DNA of 64,000 bases, taken from NCBI GenBank assembly GCA_025698895.1, contig JAILWO010000001.1, positions 469,001-533,000 of the forward strand, given 5' to 3'. The stretch comes from Rhizobiaceae bacterium (lineage in GTDB: Bacteria > Pseudomonadota > Alphaproteobacteria > Rhizobiales > Rhizobiaceae). The position numbers and the translations under genes were made by a program. Positions 34,396 to 43,478 of this stretch are shown here, in pieces. The notes beneath the pieces were generated by a model, which had not been told where the DNA came from, ran no database searches, and was given only the letters and a program-made list of their open reading frames with translations. Every line of letters starts with the position of its first letter. The first letter of the stretch is position 1.

Positions 34396-34794
34396 ATGGC
34401 GCAGGTGACGGTCACGATCGACGGCAAGACCTATCGCATGGCCTGCGACGAAGGTCAGGAAGAGCATCTGTCGGGGCTGGCCGAACGCTTCGATGGTTAT
34501 ATCGCCGGGCTGCGCGGCTCCTTCGGCGAGATCGGCGATCAGAGGCTCACCGTCATGGCCGGCATCATGGTCATGGACGAGCTCACCGAATTGCAGAAGC
34601 GGGTTACGGGCCTGGAGAGCGAGATGGCGACGCTCCGCCGCACGCGCGACGAGGCGCTGGTCAAGGCCGACAAGAACGACGCCGCGCTGACCGGAGCGCT
34701 GGCCAGGCTCGCCGAGCGCATCGAAGGACTGGCCCAGCGCGTCGCGGGCGGCCGCGGCGCCACAGCCGAGGGCGAAGCCGCCCATAACTCCTGA
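34396..34794 (+). CDS. zapA: Cell division protein ZapA
   Basis: 132-aa FtsZ-ring stabiliser. The N-terminal domain reads VTVTIDGKTYRMACDEGQEEHL and LAERFDGYIAGLRGSFGEIGDQRLTVMAGIMVMDEL (in parts), the ZapA signature; a coiled coil follows at about 60-115. The C-terminal tail is alanine/glycine-rich. In many proteobacteria 6S RNA follows zapA, but only 81 bp separate its stop from the next gene here, which leaves no room. Confidence 0.92.
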   Translation: MAQVTVTIDGKTYRMACDEGQEEHLSGLAERFDGYIAGLRGSFGEIGDQRLTVMAGIMVMDELTELQKRVTGLESEMATLRRTRDEALVKADKNDAALTGALARLAERIEGLAQRVAGGRGATAEGEAAHNS

Positions 34795-34875
34795 CGCGGC
34801 AAATCGATCGACGCAACGATCTCACCCGCAATGCCGGAGTGCCCGCGACTGGGATGACCGCGAGACGGAGCCGGA

Positions 34876-36696
34876 CTACCCCTCCACTTCCTCCCGGAGC
34901 ATCTCCAGTTCCAGCCATTCCTCCTCCATGGCGGCCAGGTCCGATCGAAGCCTGTCCAGTTTGCCGGCCGCGCTGGCGAAGCGCGAAGGATCGCGCGCGT
35001 AAAGGTCCGGATCGGCCATGACGGCCTCGAGCTCGGCGATGGTCTTTTCGGTATCCGCGATGCGGCCCGGAAGCGTCTCAAGCGCGAATTTCTGCTTGTA
35101 GGACAGCTTGCGCGGCGAAGCCTGTGCACGGCCGGGGGCCGATGCGGCGGGCTTGTCCGACCTGGGCCTGTCGGCGGGCTTCGTCCGCGACGCCGATCCG
35201 AATCCGGAACCGCGCTGGGCCAGCATGTCCGCATAGCCGCCGGCATATTCGATCCAGCGCCCGTCGTCGGCCGGCGCGATCGTGGAGGTGACGGTCCGAT
35301 CCAGGAAATCGCGGTCATGGCTGACCAGGATCACGGTGCCGGGAAAGCCGGCCACCAGTTCCTGGAGGAGGTCGAGCGTTTCCATGTCGAGATCGTTGGT
35401 CGGTTCGTCCAGCACCAGAAGATTGGCCGGACGCGCCAGTACGCGGGCGAGGATCAGCCGCGCCTTTTCGCCGCCGGACAATTCGCGCACCGGCGTGCGC
35501 GCCTGCTCCGGCTTGAACAGGAAGTCCTTCATCCAGGAGACGACATGGCGCTGCTCGCCATTGACCAGCAGCGTGTCGCCGCGACCGTCGGTAAGATAGT
35601 GCGCCAGCGTCTCGTCCGGATCGAGGCTGGCGCGGGTCTGGTCAAGCGTCGCCATCTCCAGGTTGACGCCGAGCCGTACGCTCCCCTCATCGGGCTCCAA
35701 CTGGCCCGTCAGCATCTTCAGGAGCGTCGTCTTGCCGGACCCGTTCGGACCGACCAGCCCGACCCGGTCGCCGCGCGCGATCCGGATCGAAAAGCCGGAC
35801 ACGACCTTGTTGCCGCCCCAGGCCTTCGAGATCGCCTTCGCCTCGACCACGAGCTTGCCGGAATCGCTCGCATCGCTGGCCACGAGTTTCGCCACGCCTT
35901 CAGGCCCGCGATGGGTGCGATGCCGATTGCGCATCGCTTGCAATTCGCCCAGCCGGCGCATGTTGCGCCTGCGCCTCGCCGTCACCCCGTATCGCAGCCA
36001 GTGCTCCTCGCGTACGATCTGGCGGCCCAGCTTGTGCTGCTCGCGCTCCTCTTCCTCCAGGACCGTATCGCGCCATTCCTCGAAATCGGCGAAGCCCTTG
36101 TCGAGACGGCGTGTTACACCGCGATCAAGCCACACGGTGGCGCGGCTCACCCGCTCGAGGAAGCGCCGGTCGTGCGAAATCAGCACGATCGCCGATTTCG
36201 ACCGCGCCAGGTCCTCCTCCAGCCATTCGATGGTGGCAAGGTCCAGATGGTTGGTGGGTTCGTCCAGAAGAAGGATGTCGGGTTCGGGCGCGAGCGCCCT
36301 GGCAAGCGCGGCGCGGCGCGCTTCGCCGCCAGACAGAGTCGCGGGATCGGCGGCCGGGTCGAGGCCGAGTTGTTCGAGCAGATAGTCCGCCCGGTAGCTC
36401 TCGTCTGCAGGCCCCAGCCCGGCCTTTACATAGGCATCGACAGTCGCGATACCGTCGAAATCCGGCGCTTGCGCAAGATAGCGTGTGGTCGCCGAAGGCT
36501 GGACGAATACGCGTCCATCCTGCGGCTCGATCTGTCTCGCCGCGATCTTGAGCAGAGTCGACTTGCCTGAACCGTTGCGACCGACCAAGGCAATCCGCTC
36601 GCCAGGTCCGAGCGAAAGCGACGCGTCGTCGAGCAGCGGATCGCCGCCGAAGGTCAGCTTGATGTCGTCCAGGGTAAGGAGCGGCGGAGGGGCCAT
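34876..36696 (-). CDS. ABC-F family ATPase (Uup-like)
   Basis: 606-aa soluble protein with two ABC cassettes and no membrane spans. Cassette 1: GRNGSGKST, LSGGEARR, LLLDEPTNHLDL; cassette 2: GPNGSGKTT, LSGGEKARL, LVLDEPTNDLDM. The linker (about 240-275, REEHWLRYGVTARRRRNMRR) is basic as in ABC-F proteins, and a C-terminal coiled-coil domain (about 530-606) matches Uup. ABC-F factors act on the ribosome; Uup is linked to DNA transposon excision and ribosome assembly. ATG at 36696; the upstream extension is not family-like. Confidence 0.9.
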   Translation of the reverse strand: MAPPPLLTLDDIKLTFGGDPLLDDASLSLGPGERIALVGRNGSGKSTLLKIAARQIEPQDGRVFVQPSATTRYLAQAPDFDGIATVDAYVKAGLGPADESYRADYLLEQLGLDPAADPATLSGGEARRAALARALAPEPDILLLDEPTNHLDLATIEWLEEDLARSKSAIVLISHDRRFLERVSRATVWLDRGVTRRLDKGFADFEEWRDTVLEEEEREQHKLGRQIVREEHWLRYGVTARRRRNMRRLGELQAMRNRHRTHRGPEGVAKLVASDASDSGKLVVEAKAISKAWGGNKVVSGFSIRIARGDRVGLVGPNGSGKTTLLKMLTGQLEPDEGSVRLGVNLEMATLDQTRASLDPDETLAHYLTDGRGDTLLVNGEQRHVVSWMKDFLFKPEQARTPVRELSGGEKARLILARVLARPANLLVLDEPTNDLDMETLDLLQELVAGFPGTVILVSHDRDFLDRTVTSTIAPADDGRWIEYAGGYADMLAQRGSGFGSASRTKPADRPRSDKPAASAPGRAQASPRKLSYKQKFALETLPGRIADTEKTIAELEAVMADPDLYARDPSRFASAAGKLDRLRSDLAAMEEEWLELEMLREEVEG

Positions 36697-36760
36697 GAAC
36701 TCGCAATCGTGAAGCGGGGCGGATGTGGCAAGCCGCCCTGCCCACGTCAAGCCGGAGTGG

Positions 36761-37390
36761 TCATGCGGGGTGGGCGATCAGCATGGCCCGTCCCGCCCGC
36801 AGCCCGATCTCCAGCCGGCCCGTCACCTCGTTGGAAAGCGTCAGCGAGGATCCGAAGGGAACCTCGACGCGGTCGAGCGGCCACTTGGCGCCTGAGATCG
36901 ACAGGCCCGAGAGATCGGAGAAACAGGCCACGGAAAATATCGTTCCGGGCGCGTAACCGAACTCCGTCATGCCCTGCAGGATCGCGCAGCCTTCCTGGCG
37001 GCCGTCGGTGAGCAAGGTCGGGATGCCGCGTTCGGCGAGTCTGAGCCCGGCGGCCAGATGAAGATAGGCATGGTCGGCGCGCGCGCCGCCGAAGGCGCCG
37101 GCCAGCAGGATCGATCCCGCCCCCAGCGCCAGCGCGGCGTCGATGGCGATCTCGCCGTCGGTCAGGTCCTTGTCGGAGGGGAACGCCTGGCGCGGCACGC
37201 TTTCATAGCGCGTCGCCATTTGGGGCGTAGTGGAATCGAAATCGCCGACCCACAGTTCCGGCTCGACCCCCAAGCTGCCGGCATGCGCGATGCCGGAATC
37301 GGCCGCGATGATCCGCGCGCCGGCGATCTGTCGCGACAGGCGGTCGGTTGGAGTGAGTTCGCCACCGAGCAGAATGAGAAACAGGCTCAT
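36761..37390 (-). CDS. Thiamine diphosphokinase
   Basis: Cytoplasmic thiamine pyrophosphokinase of 209 aa that turns thiamine into ThDP with ATP. Catalytic-domain features: IIAADSGIAHAGSLGVEPELWVGDFDS (in parts, with ADSG and GDFDS), FPSDKDLTDGEIAIDAAL, and LLAGAFGGARADHAYLHL. A C-terminal thiamine-binding beta domain follows. Start at 37390 (MSLFLILLGGEL). ThDP is the cofactor of transketolase encoded nearby, though they are not in one operon. Confidence 0.9.
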   Translation of the reverse strand: MSLFLILLGGELTPTDRLSRQIAGARIIAADSGIAHAGSLGVEPELWVGDFDSTTPQMATRYESVPRQAFPSDKDLTDGEIAIDAALALGAGSILLAGAFGGARADHAYLHLAAGLRLAERGIPTLLTDGRQEGCAILQGMTEFGYAPGTIFSVACFSDLSGLSISGAKWPLDRVEVPFGSSLTLSNEVTGRLEIGLRAGRAMLIAHPA

Positions 37391-37664
37391 GTCCGCCGCA
37401 TAGCACGCCATTTCAGGCAGGCAAGCAGGTTGAACGACCAATACCGCTCCGGCGGCTTGTCATTCCGGCTTGCCGCCGCCGGGTGCGTCAAGCCGGATTC
37501 GGACCGAAAACGGACTTGACCGTGTGCCGCCGGGGCGGGCAAACGCGTCGTCGGGACGGTGCGAAGGCCGCGTGGCTGCCGCTCGGCGGTCCCGCGATAC
37601 GCGCCGAGGGCATCAGGATGTGCCTGGAACTTCGCCGCAAGATCCCCAGCGGAGAACCCGCCTT

Positions 37665-38348
37665 ATGACGAAGACGATCATCGCGCCCTCAGTCCTTTCG
37701 GCCGATTTCTCCCGGCTCGGCGAGGAGGTGGAGACTGTCATGCGCGCCGGTGCCGACTGGATTCATCTCGACGTGATGGACGGCCATTTCGTGCCCAACA
37801 TCACCTTCGGCCCGCCCGTCATCAAGGCAATCCGGTCGCGCACCGACGCCGTCTTCGACTGTCATTTGATGATTGCGCCGGCCGATCCCTATCTGGAAGC
37901 CTTCGCTGAGGCCGGTGCTGACATCATCACCGTTCATGCCGAGGCCGGGCCGCATCTGGATCGTTCGCTGCAAGCGATCCGCAAGCTGGGCAGGAAGGCG
38001 GGGGTCTCGCTGAACCCGTCCACGCCCGAAAACGTCCTCGAATATGTGCTGGACCGGCTCGACCTCATCCTGCTGATGACGGTGAATCCGGGTTTCGGCG
38101 GCCAGGCCTTCATTCCGGCGGTCGTGGACAAGGTGCGCCGCATCAAGGCGATGGTCGGCAGCCGCCCGATCGACATCGAGATCGACGGCGGGGTGACGGC
38201 CGAGACCGCGCCGCTTGTGGCCGCCGCCGGCGCCAACGTGCTGGTGGCGGGCTCGGCGGTGTTCAAGGGCGGGACTGAACAGGCCTATCGCGACAACATC
38301 GCCGCGATCCGCGAGGCGGCCGACGGCGCGTTTGTCGGCGCCGTCTGA
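37665..38348 (+). CDS. rpe: Ribulose-phosphate 3-epimerase
   Basis: TIM-barrel metalloenzyme, 227 aa, interconverting ribulose-5-P and xylulose-5-P. Motifs: [33 protein letters not shown] with the metal ligands H and [18 protein letters not shown], and [10 protein letters not shown]. The ATG at 37665 gives the standard length; the frame upstream is non-homologous. It feeds the same pentose phosphate branch as tkt and the Fsa/Tal enzyme in this window. Confidence 0.95.
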   Translation: MTKTIIAPSVLSADFSRLGEEVETVMRAGADWIHLDVMDGHFVPNITFGPPVIKAIRSRTDAVFDCHLMIAPADPYLEAFAEAGADIITVHAEAGPHLDRSLQAIRKLGRKAGVSLNPSTPENVLEYVLDRLDLILLMTVNPGFGGQAFIPAVVDKVRRIKAMVGSRPIDIEIDGGVTAETAPLVAAAGANVLVAGSAVFKGGTEQAYRDNIAAIREAADGAFVGAV

Positions 38349-38414
38349 CGGCAGACGAACCTTGCGCGGCTTCGCGCGTTCGGTATGAATCTCTGATAGT
38401 CGATGGAGGTCAGC

Positions 38415-38972
38415 ATGGCTGCCACCCCACCCGTCTGTGATTTCGGCTGGCCCGCGATCGACGCGACCCTGCCCTCGACAGACGGTCAGAAACGCTCGAT
38501 CTTCGGATGCGCTGGCCCCAACGGTCTGGTGGTCGCCTTCATCTGCAATCACTGTCCCTATGTGAAGGCCGTCATTTCGCGCATCGTGCGCGATGCGGCG
38601 GATCTCGAGGCCCATGGCATCGGCTTCGTGGCGATCTGCTCCAACGACGCCAGCACCTACCCCGCCGACTCCTTCGAGAACATGAAGATCTTCGCCCAGA
38701 TTCACCAATTCGGCTTCCCCTATCTCCACGACGAGACGCAGGCCGTCGCGCGCGCCTATGACGCGGCCTGCACGCCCGACTTCTTCGGCTTCAACAGCGA
38801 TTTCGAACTGCAGTATCGCGGCCGCCTTGACGCTTCGCGCAAGGAGGCCGGACCCGACGACCTGCGTCGCGATCTCTACGAGGCGATGGTGCAGGTGGCT
38901 GAGACCGGCCAAGGCCCGCGCGACCAGATCGCCTCCATCGGCTGCTCGATCAAATGGAAGGACACCGCGTGA
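38415..38972 (+). CDS. Thioredoxin-like redoxin family protein
   Basis: 185-aa cytoplasmic protein of the AhpC/TSA-like redoxin group. It has a FICNHCPYVKA motif around residue 45, a CxxC in the thioredoxin position typical of the 'thioredoxin family protein' with NHCPY. Then come FVAICSNDASTYPADSFENM and the cis-proline region CTPDFFGFN. Probably a thiol-disulfide reductase. The ATG at 38415 has GGAGG 6 nt upstream; the upstream ATG at 38403 lacks one. Its stop overlaps the gph start (GTGA). Confidence 0.85.
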   Translation: MAATPPVCDFGWPAIDATLPSTDGQKRSIFGCAGPNGLVVAFICNHCPYVKAVISRIVRDAADLEAHGIGFVAICSNDASTYPADSFENMKIFAQIHQFGFPYLHDETQAVARAYDAACTPDFFGFNSDFELQYRGRLDASRKEAGPDDLRRDLYEAMVQVAETGQGPRDQIASIGCSIKWKDTA

Positions 38973-39697
38973 GCCTGGCGGGCGGCCGCCTCAAGGCCGT
39001 CCTGTTCGATCTCGACGGCACTCTGGTCGATTCCGTGCCCGACCTGCACGGCGCGGTCGCCACGCTGCTTGAACGTCACGGTTTCGTTCCGCTCGACCTT
39101 TGCGAGGTCCGGACGATGGTTGGCGACGGCGTGCGCGCGCTGGTCGCGCGCGCCTTCCGCGCCCGCGGCCGACCGGTATCCGGCACCGAACTGGACGCCC
39201 TGACCGATGAGATGATGGACATCTATGGCGCTCGCCTGACCGCCCTGACCACGCTCATGCCCGGCGCGCGCGAGGCGCTCGCCGCCTGCCGCGCCGCCGG
39301 GCTTGGCCTGGGATGCGTCACCAACAAGCCGCAGGCGGCGAGCGAGGCGATACTCGCCGGTTTCGGCCTGTCGCACTATCTCCCGGTGGTCATCGGCGGC
39401 GACGCAGGCCGCGCCCTCAAGCCGGCGCCCGACATAGCGCTCGCCGCGCTCGACCGGTTGGGGGTCGCTCCCGCCGAGGCGGTGCTGGTGGGCGACGGGG
39501 CGGCTGACGCCGGATGCGGCCGCGCCGCCGGCATGACAGTGGTGCTGGTACGCGGCGGCTACGGCATGGTGCCGGCCGAGTCGCTCGACGCCGACCACCT
39601 CATCGATTCGCTCGCCGACCTCGCCGCCTTGCTTCAGCTCGATTCCGACAGGCAGGAACTCAGCGAGGACGTGAGCCCCCTCATCAGTTCGAAATAG
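38969..39697 (+). CDS. gph: Phosphoglycolate phosphatase (HAD family)
   Basis: 242-aa HAD hydrolase: motif I FDLDGTLVDSV, motif II VTNKP, motif III KPAPD with a lysine, motif IV GDGAADAGCGRAAG (a G substitutes at the usual second D position's neighbour). It removes phosphate from 2-phosphoglycolate formed by DNA repair or oxygenation reactions. GTG start at 38969 in a GTGA overlap, with AAGGA 6 nt upstream. The last 64 nt overlap the convergent znuA coding region. Confidence 0.87.
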   Translation: MSLAGGRLKAVLFDLDGTLVDSVPDLHGAVATLLERHGFVPLDLCEVRTMVGDGVRALVARAFRARGRPVSGTELDALTDEMMDIYGARLTALTTLMPGAREALAACRAAGLGLGCVTNKPQAASEAILAGFGLSHYLPVVIGGDAGRALKPAPDIALAALDRLGVAPAEAVLVGDGAADAGCGRAAGMTVVLVRGGYGMVPAESLDADHLIDSLADLAALLQLDSDRQELSEDVSPLISSK

Positions 39698-40698
39698 AGG
39701 TCGGGCCCGTCGGTGAGGTCGGCGCCCGATGGATCCAGCACACCGGCCTTGGCCTCCGTGCCCTCGATCACCGTCCGGACGATACGCGGTTCGAATTGCG
39801 GCTCGGCAAAGACGCAGGCCGCGCCCAGTTTACGTATCTTGTCGCGCATTTCGGAGACCCGCTGCGCGCCCGGCGCCACTTCCGGGCTGACGGTGATCGA
39901 CCCTGCCGCCCGAATATCGAAACGGTTCTCGAAATACTGGTAAGCATCGTGGAAGACGACGAACGGCCTTCCTTTCACCGGCTCGATCTCGGCCGCGATT
40001 TCTTCCTCGAGTTCCGTCAAGCGCCCGGTCAGCGCCTCGGCATTGGCTTCATAGCGTTGCGCATTGTCCGGATCGGCCGCGACCAGCGCTTCTGCGATCT
40101 CGTGCACCCAGACCCGTGCATTGGCCGGGTCGAGCCACAGATGCATGTCGATCGCGCCGGCTTGGTGGTGATCGTGCCCGCCCTCGTCGCTGCCATGCGC
40201 GTGATCATGGTCATGTTCGGGCGTCTCCTCGGCTTCCTCGTGATCATGCCCTTCGCCGTGATCGTGATCGTCCGCCGCGGCGTGATCATGGTCGTGCCCG
40301 CCGCTTCCTTCCACGTCATGTTCATGCGTCTCGAACGGTCCGTCGTCGCGATAGGAAAGGGTGACCAAATCATGCGCCTTTGAAAGTTCGATCACGGTCG
40401 CCCTTTCGCCTAGCGTCTCGACCGGCTTTCGCAGGAAGGGCTCCAGCTCTCCGCCGACCCAGAATACGATCTCTGCGCCACCCACGGCCGCCGCTTCCGA
40501 GGGCTTCATCGAATAGGTATGCGGCGACCCCGCGCCCTTGACGATCAGTTCCGGTTCGCCCACGCCTTCCATAACCGCCGATACCAGTGAATGAACCGGC
40601 TTGATGGAGGCGACCACCTTAGGGGCGTCGGCGAGCGCGGTGCCAGCCAGTCCGGAACCGGCCAGCAGGGTTGAAACGAGAAGGGCGTAACGCGTCAT
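39634..40698 (-). CDS. znuA: Zinc ABC transporter substrate-binding protein ZnuA
   Basis: Periplasmic zinc-binding protein, 354 aa with signal peptide (about 1-23, TALADA). Metal ligand regions: H60 in GSPHTYSMKPS, H186 in IDMHLWLDP and the later HDAYQYFE. A His/Asp/Glu-rich loop at about 125-178 (HDHDHAAADDHDHGEG) marks a zinc rather than manganese binder. GGAG precedes the ATG at 40698. It is divergent from znuCB-zur with Zur-like repeats between, and its 3' end overlaps gph by 64 nt. Confidence 0.94.
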   Translation of the reverse strand: MTRYALLVSTLLAGSGLAGTALADAPKVVASIKPVHSLVSAVMEGVGEPELIVKGAGSPHTYSMKPSEAAAVGGAEIVFWVGGELEPFLRKPVETLGERATVIELSKAHDLVTLSYRDDGPFETHEHDVEGSGGHDHDHAAADDHDHGEGHDHEEAEETPEHDHDHAHGSDEGGHDHHQAGAIDMHLWLDPANARVWVHEIAEALVAADPDNAQRYEANAEALTGRLTELEEEIAAEIEPVKGRPFVVFHDAYQYFENRFDIRAAGSITVSPEVAPGAQRVSEMRDKIRKLGAACVFAEPQFEPRIVRTVIEGTEAKAGVLDPSGADLTDGPDLYFELMRGLTSSLSSCLSESS

Positions 40699-40713
40699 GA
40701 TCGACTCCGGGTC

Positions 40714-40747
40714 GTAACTCTATTACGCAGTTGTGTTATTCTATTAC
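40714..40747. promoter_or_regulatory. Two Zur-type operator copies between znuA and znuC
   Basis: Two similar 13-mers, GTAACTCTATTAC (40714-40726) and GTTATTCTATTAC (40735-40747), 21 bp apart start to start, i.e. on the same DNA face. The first is a dyad with GTAA and TTAC ends; the second fits GTTAT-N3-ATTAC, close to the alphaproteobacterial Zur pattern GTTAT-N3-ATAAC. Located in the 56-bp divergent gap, they would let Zur shut both directions when zinc is plentiful. Confidence 0.65.
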
Positions 40748-40754
40748 GTATGCC

Positions 40755-41615
40755 ATGACAACCGCCATGCTCCCGAAATCCGAAAGTCTCGTCCGGCTCG
40801 AAGGCATCGGCGTCCGCCGGGACGGCCGCTGGCTGGTGCGCGGCGTAGACCTGTCGGTATCGCGCGGCGAGATCGTGACGATCATCGGTCCCAACGGCTC
40901 CGGCAAGTCCACGACAACAAAGGTGGCGCTCGGCGTCATCCGGCCCAACGAGGGCAGGGTGACGCGCGCGCCCGGCCTCAAGGTCGCCTATGTGCCGCAG
41001 AGGCTCGCCATCGACTGGACGCTCCCTCTCACCGTCGAGCGCCTGATGACGCTTTCGGGACCACTGGCGGCCGGAGCGGCGGCCGAGGCGCTCACGTCAA
41101 CCGGCATTCCGCATCTCGCCGGCGCCGAGGTGAGAACCTTGTCGGGCGGCGAATTCCAGCGCGCGCTTCTGGCGCGCGCCATCGCGCGGCGGCCTGATCT
41201 CTTGGTGCTGGACGAGCCGGTGCAGGGTGTCGATTTCGCGGGCGAGATCGCGCTCTATGACCTGATCGCGAAGATTCGCGCCGAACATGGCTGCGGGATC
41301 CTTCTGGTCTCGCACGACCTGCATGTCGTCATGGCCGCGACCGACACCGTCATCTGCCTCAACGGCCATGTCTGCTGTTCGGGGACGCCGGAGGCCGTGG
41401 CCGGGTCGGAAGACTATCTGCGCCTGTTCGGACCACGCGGCTCGGAGGCGCTGGCGCTCTATCGCCATCATCACGACCACGTCCACCTGGCCGACGGGCG
41501 CGTGCGCCATGCCGACGGCACGGTCAGCGACGACCATCATGCGCATGGGCCGCATTGCGACCACTCGCCTGTCGCGGGGGATGGTTCAGCGAGAAAGGCT
41601 GCCAATGCTGGATGA
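40755..41615 (+). CDS. znuC: Zinc ABC transporter ATP-binding protein ZnuC
   Basis: Cytoplasmic ATPase, 286 aa. Walker A GPNGSGKST (45-53), signature LSGGEFQRALLARA, Walker B LLVLDEPVQGVD, H-loop LVSHDLHVV. After the ATPase core comes a histidine-rich C-terminal tail (YRHHHDHVHLADGRVRHAD, DDHHAHGPHCDH), a feature of alphaproteobacterial ZnuC that may bind zinc. The ATG at 40755 has no ribosome-binding site and lies just 7 nt after the operator, so the mRNA may be leaderless; an ATG at 40767 is an alternative. Overlaps znuB by 11 nt. Confidence 0.92.
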   Translation: MTTAMLPKSESLVRLEGIGVRRDGRWLVRGVDLSVSRGEIVTIIGPNGSGKSTTTKVALGVIRPNEGRVTRAPGLKVAYVPQRLAIDWTLPLTVERLMTLSGPLAAGAAAEALTSTGIPHLAGAEVRTLSGGEFQRALLARAIARRPDLLVLDEPVQGVDFAGEIALYDLIAKIRAEHGCGILLVSHDLHVVMAATDTVICLNGHVCCSGTPEAVAGSEDYLRLFGPRGSEALALYRHHHDHVHLADGRVRHADGTVSDDHHAHGPHCDHSPVAGDGSARKAANAG

Positions 41616-42417
41616 CTTCTTCGTCCGCGCCCTGTTGGCCGGCATCGGCGTTGCCGTCGTGGCGGGGCCGCTGGGCTGTTTCGTGGTCTGGCGGCGCATG
41701 GCCTATTTCGGCGACACGATGGCGCATTCGGCCCTGCTGGGCGTGGCGCTGGCGCTGCTGGTCGATATCGACATGACGGCGGGCGTCTTTGCCATCGCGG
41801 TAGCCGTCTCGGCCGCCCTCGTCCTGCTCCAGCGACGGCAGGCGCTCTCCACCGACGCCCTGCTCGGCATCCTGTCGCATTCCGCACTTGCGCTTGGGCT
41901 GGTCATCGTCGCCTTCATGACCTGGGTGCGCATTGACCTCATAGGCTATCTGTTCGGCGACATTCTTGCGGTTTCGCGCGCCGACGTGGCGATCGTCTGG
42001 GCCGGCGCGGCGGCGGTGCTTGCGATCCTGGCCTTCATCTGGCGGCCCATGCTGGCCGGCACGGTCAGCGCGGAGGTCGCCGAGGCCGAGGGGCTGCGGC
42101 CCGAACGGGCGCGCGCGGCCTTCATGATATTGATGGCACTGGTCATTGCATTGGCCATGAAGGTGGTCGGCATCCTGCTGATCACCTCGCTGCTCATCAT
42201 CCCGGCCGCGACCGCGCGCGGCTTTTCCGCAACGCCCGAACGCATGGCGGTGCTCGCCAGCGCGCTCGGAATTGCGGCCGTGACCGGCGGACTTTATGGT
42301 TCATTGGCTTTCGACACGCCGAGTGGGCCGTCGATCGTGGTCGCGGCGCTCGTCCTGTTCGCGGCCAGCCTGCCGCTCGGCGCATTGAAGCGCCGCCAGC
42401 CGATCGAGACGAGATGA
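41605..42417 (+). CDS. znuB: Zinc ABC transporter permease ZnuB
   Basis: Inner-membrane permease, 270 aa, eight or so hydrophobic spans. Typical ZnuB text: GPLGCFVVWRRMAYFGDTMAHSALLGVALA (in parts), ALLGILSHSALALGLV and KVVGILLITSLLIIPAATA. Start at 41605 within the znuC end, with AAAGG upstream. It ends in an ATGA overlap with zur, so transporter and regulator are made together. Confidence 0.93.
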   Translation: MLDDFFVRALLAGIGVAVVAGPLGCFVVWRRMAYFGDTMAHSALLGVALALLVDIDMTAGVFAIAVAVSAALVLLQRRQALSTDALLGILSHSALALGLVIVAFMTWVRIDLIGYLFGDILAVSRADVAIVWAGAAAVLAILAFIWRPMLAGTVSAEVAEAEGLRPERARAAFMILMALVIALAMKVVGILLITSLLIIPAATARGFSATPERMAVLASALGIAAVTGGLYGSLAFDTPSGPSIVVAALVLFAASLPLGALKRRQPIETR

Positions 42418-42821
42418 ACGAACGCCCCGAGCTCACCCGCAACCAGACCCTGGTCCTGTCCAAGCTGGAAGGCCAGGAGGGGCCACTCAGCGCGTATCAG
42501 TTGCTTGACCTGCTGCGGGACGACGGGTTCCGCGCGCCGCTGCAGGTCTATCGCGCCCTTGACAAGCTGATGCGGGCCGGGCTCGTCCACAGGCTGGAAA
42601 GCCTGAACGCCTTCGTCGCCTGCAGCGGTCATGCCCACGCCCATGCCGGCGATGTGACCGCCTTCGCCATCTGCGACCAGTGCGGACAGGTGATCGAATT
42701 GTCTGATCGCCTCGTTTCCGAACGCCTGGATGAATGGGTTTCGAAAACGGGCTTCAAGCCCACCGGCGCGGTGCTGGAGTTCAGGGGCGCCTGCGCCGCT
42801 TGTCAGGCCAGGGCGGCCTGA
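42414..42821 (+). CDS. zur: Zinc uptake regulator Zur (Fur family)
   Basis: 135-aa Fur-family repressor. Winged helix in about 1-70 (GPLSAYQLLDLLRDDG, APLQVYRALDKLMRAGLVHRL), then the metal part with GHAHAHAGD and two structural CxxC pairs: C87/C90 (CDQC) and C127/C130 (CAAC). Placement as last gene of znuCB-zur and the operators upstream identify it as Zur rather than Fur, Irr or Mur. Autoregulated through the divergent promoter region. Confidence 0.93.
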   Translation: MNERPELTRNQTLVLSKLEGQEGPLSAYQLLDLLRDDGFRAPLQVYRALDKLMRAGLVHRLESLNAFVACSGHAHAHAGDVTAFAICDQCGQVIELSDRLVSERLDEWVSKTGFKPTGAVLEFRGACAACQARAA

Positions 42822-42827
42822 GCGCCT

Positions 42828-43442
42828 TCACCGCGCCGTCGACCAGCCGAACCAGATTGCCACCACCGCAAGCAGCACCGACAGCGAACGCCGCGCCAGT
42901 CGTTCGCGGCGCGGATCGTTGAGCCATGGCTCCAGCGATCCGGCCGCCGTGACGATGGCCGCGTGGATGGCGGTCGCCACCGTCACATAGATCGCCGTCA
43001 GCGCGAGTGTCTGGAGGCGCACATCGGTCTGTGCCGTCACGAAGGCCGGCAGCACCGCTATATAGAAGGCGGCTGCCTTGGGATTGAGCAGGTTCGTGGT
43101 CAGCCCGCGCAGGAAGTGGCGTCCGTCGCCTTCGCCGGTTTCGACCACGTCGCCGCCGCCGCGCCAGCCATCCCAGGCCAGATACAGAAGAAACAGCACA
43201 CCCGCCCAGCGCAGCCCTTCATAGAGGAGGTTCGAGGCCTGGATGATTTCCGCCACGCCGAGCGCGGCGACCAGGCCGATGATGGCAAGGCCGAGCGCCA
43301 CGCCCGCGACGGTGGCGAAGCCGGCGCGCCGGCCCTCGGATGCCGAGACCAGAGCCAAATAGGTCATGTTGGGGCCTGGTGTAAGCTCGATCAGCAGCGA
43401 GGTCAGCGCGAAGGAAAGAAGCGAAGCGGTTGCTACATCCAT
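42828..43442 (-). CDS. LysE/RhtB family translocator
   Basis: 204-aa inner-membrane exporter with six hydrophobic segments. Family signature: LLIELTPGPNMTYLALVSASEGRRAGFATVAGVALG (in parts), the GLTTNLLNPKAAAFYIAVLPAF stretch and AGVLFLLYLAWDGWRGG. LysE/RhtB proteins export amino acids such as lysine, threonine or homoserine; the substrate here is unknown. Convergent with zur, 6 bp apart. Confidence 0.88.
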   Translation of the reverse strand: MDVATASLLSFALTSLLIELTPGPNMTYLALVSASEGRRAGFATVAGVALGLAIIGLVAALGVAEIIQASNLLYEGLRWAGVLFLLYLAWDGWRGGGDVVETGEGDGRHFLRGLTTNLLNPKAAAFYIAVLPAFVTAQTDVRLQTLALTAIYVTVATAIHAAIVTAAGSLEPWLNDPRRERLARRSLSVLLAVVAIWFGWSTAR

Positions 43443-43478
43443 GCCGAAACGTCCCGTCTTCGCTTCCGGGATCCGTTT

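Noticed and set aside
34795-34875. Place for 6S RNA after zapA
   Set aside because: Only 81 bp lie between zapA and the ABC-F gene, too little for 6S RNA, and no long stem is visible.
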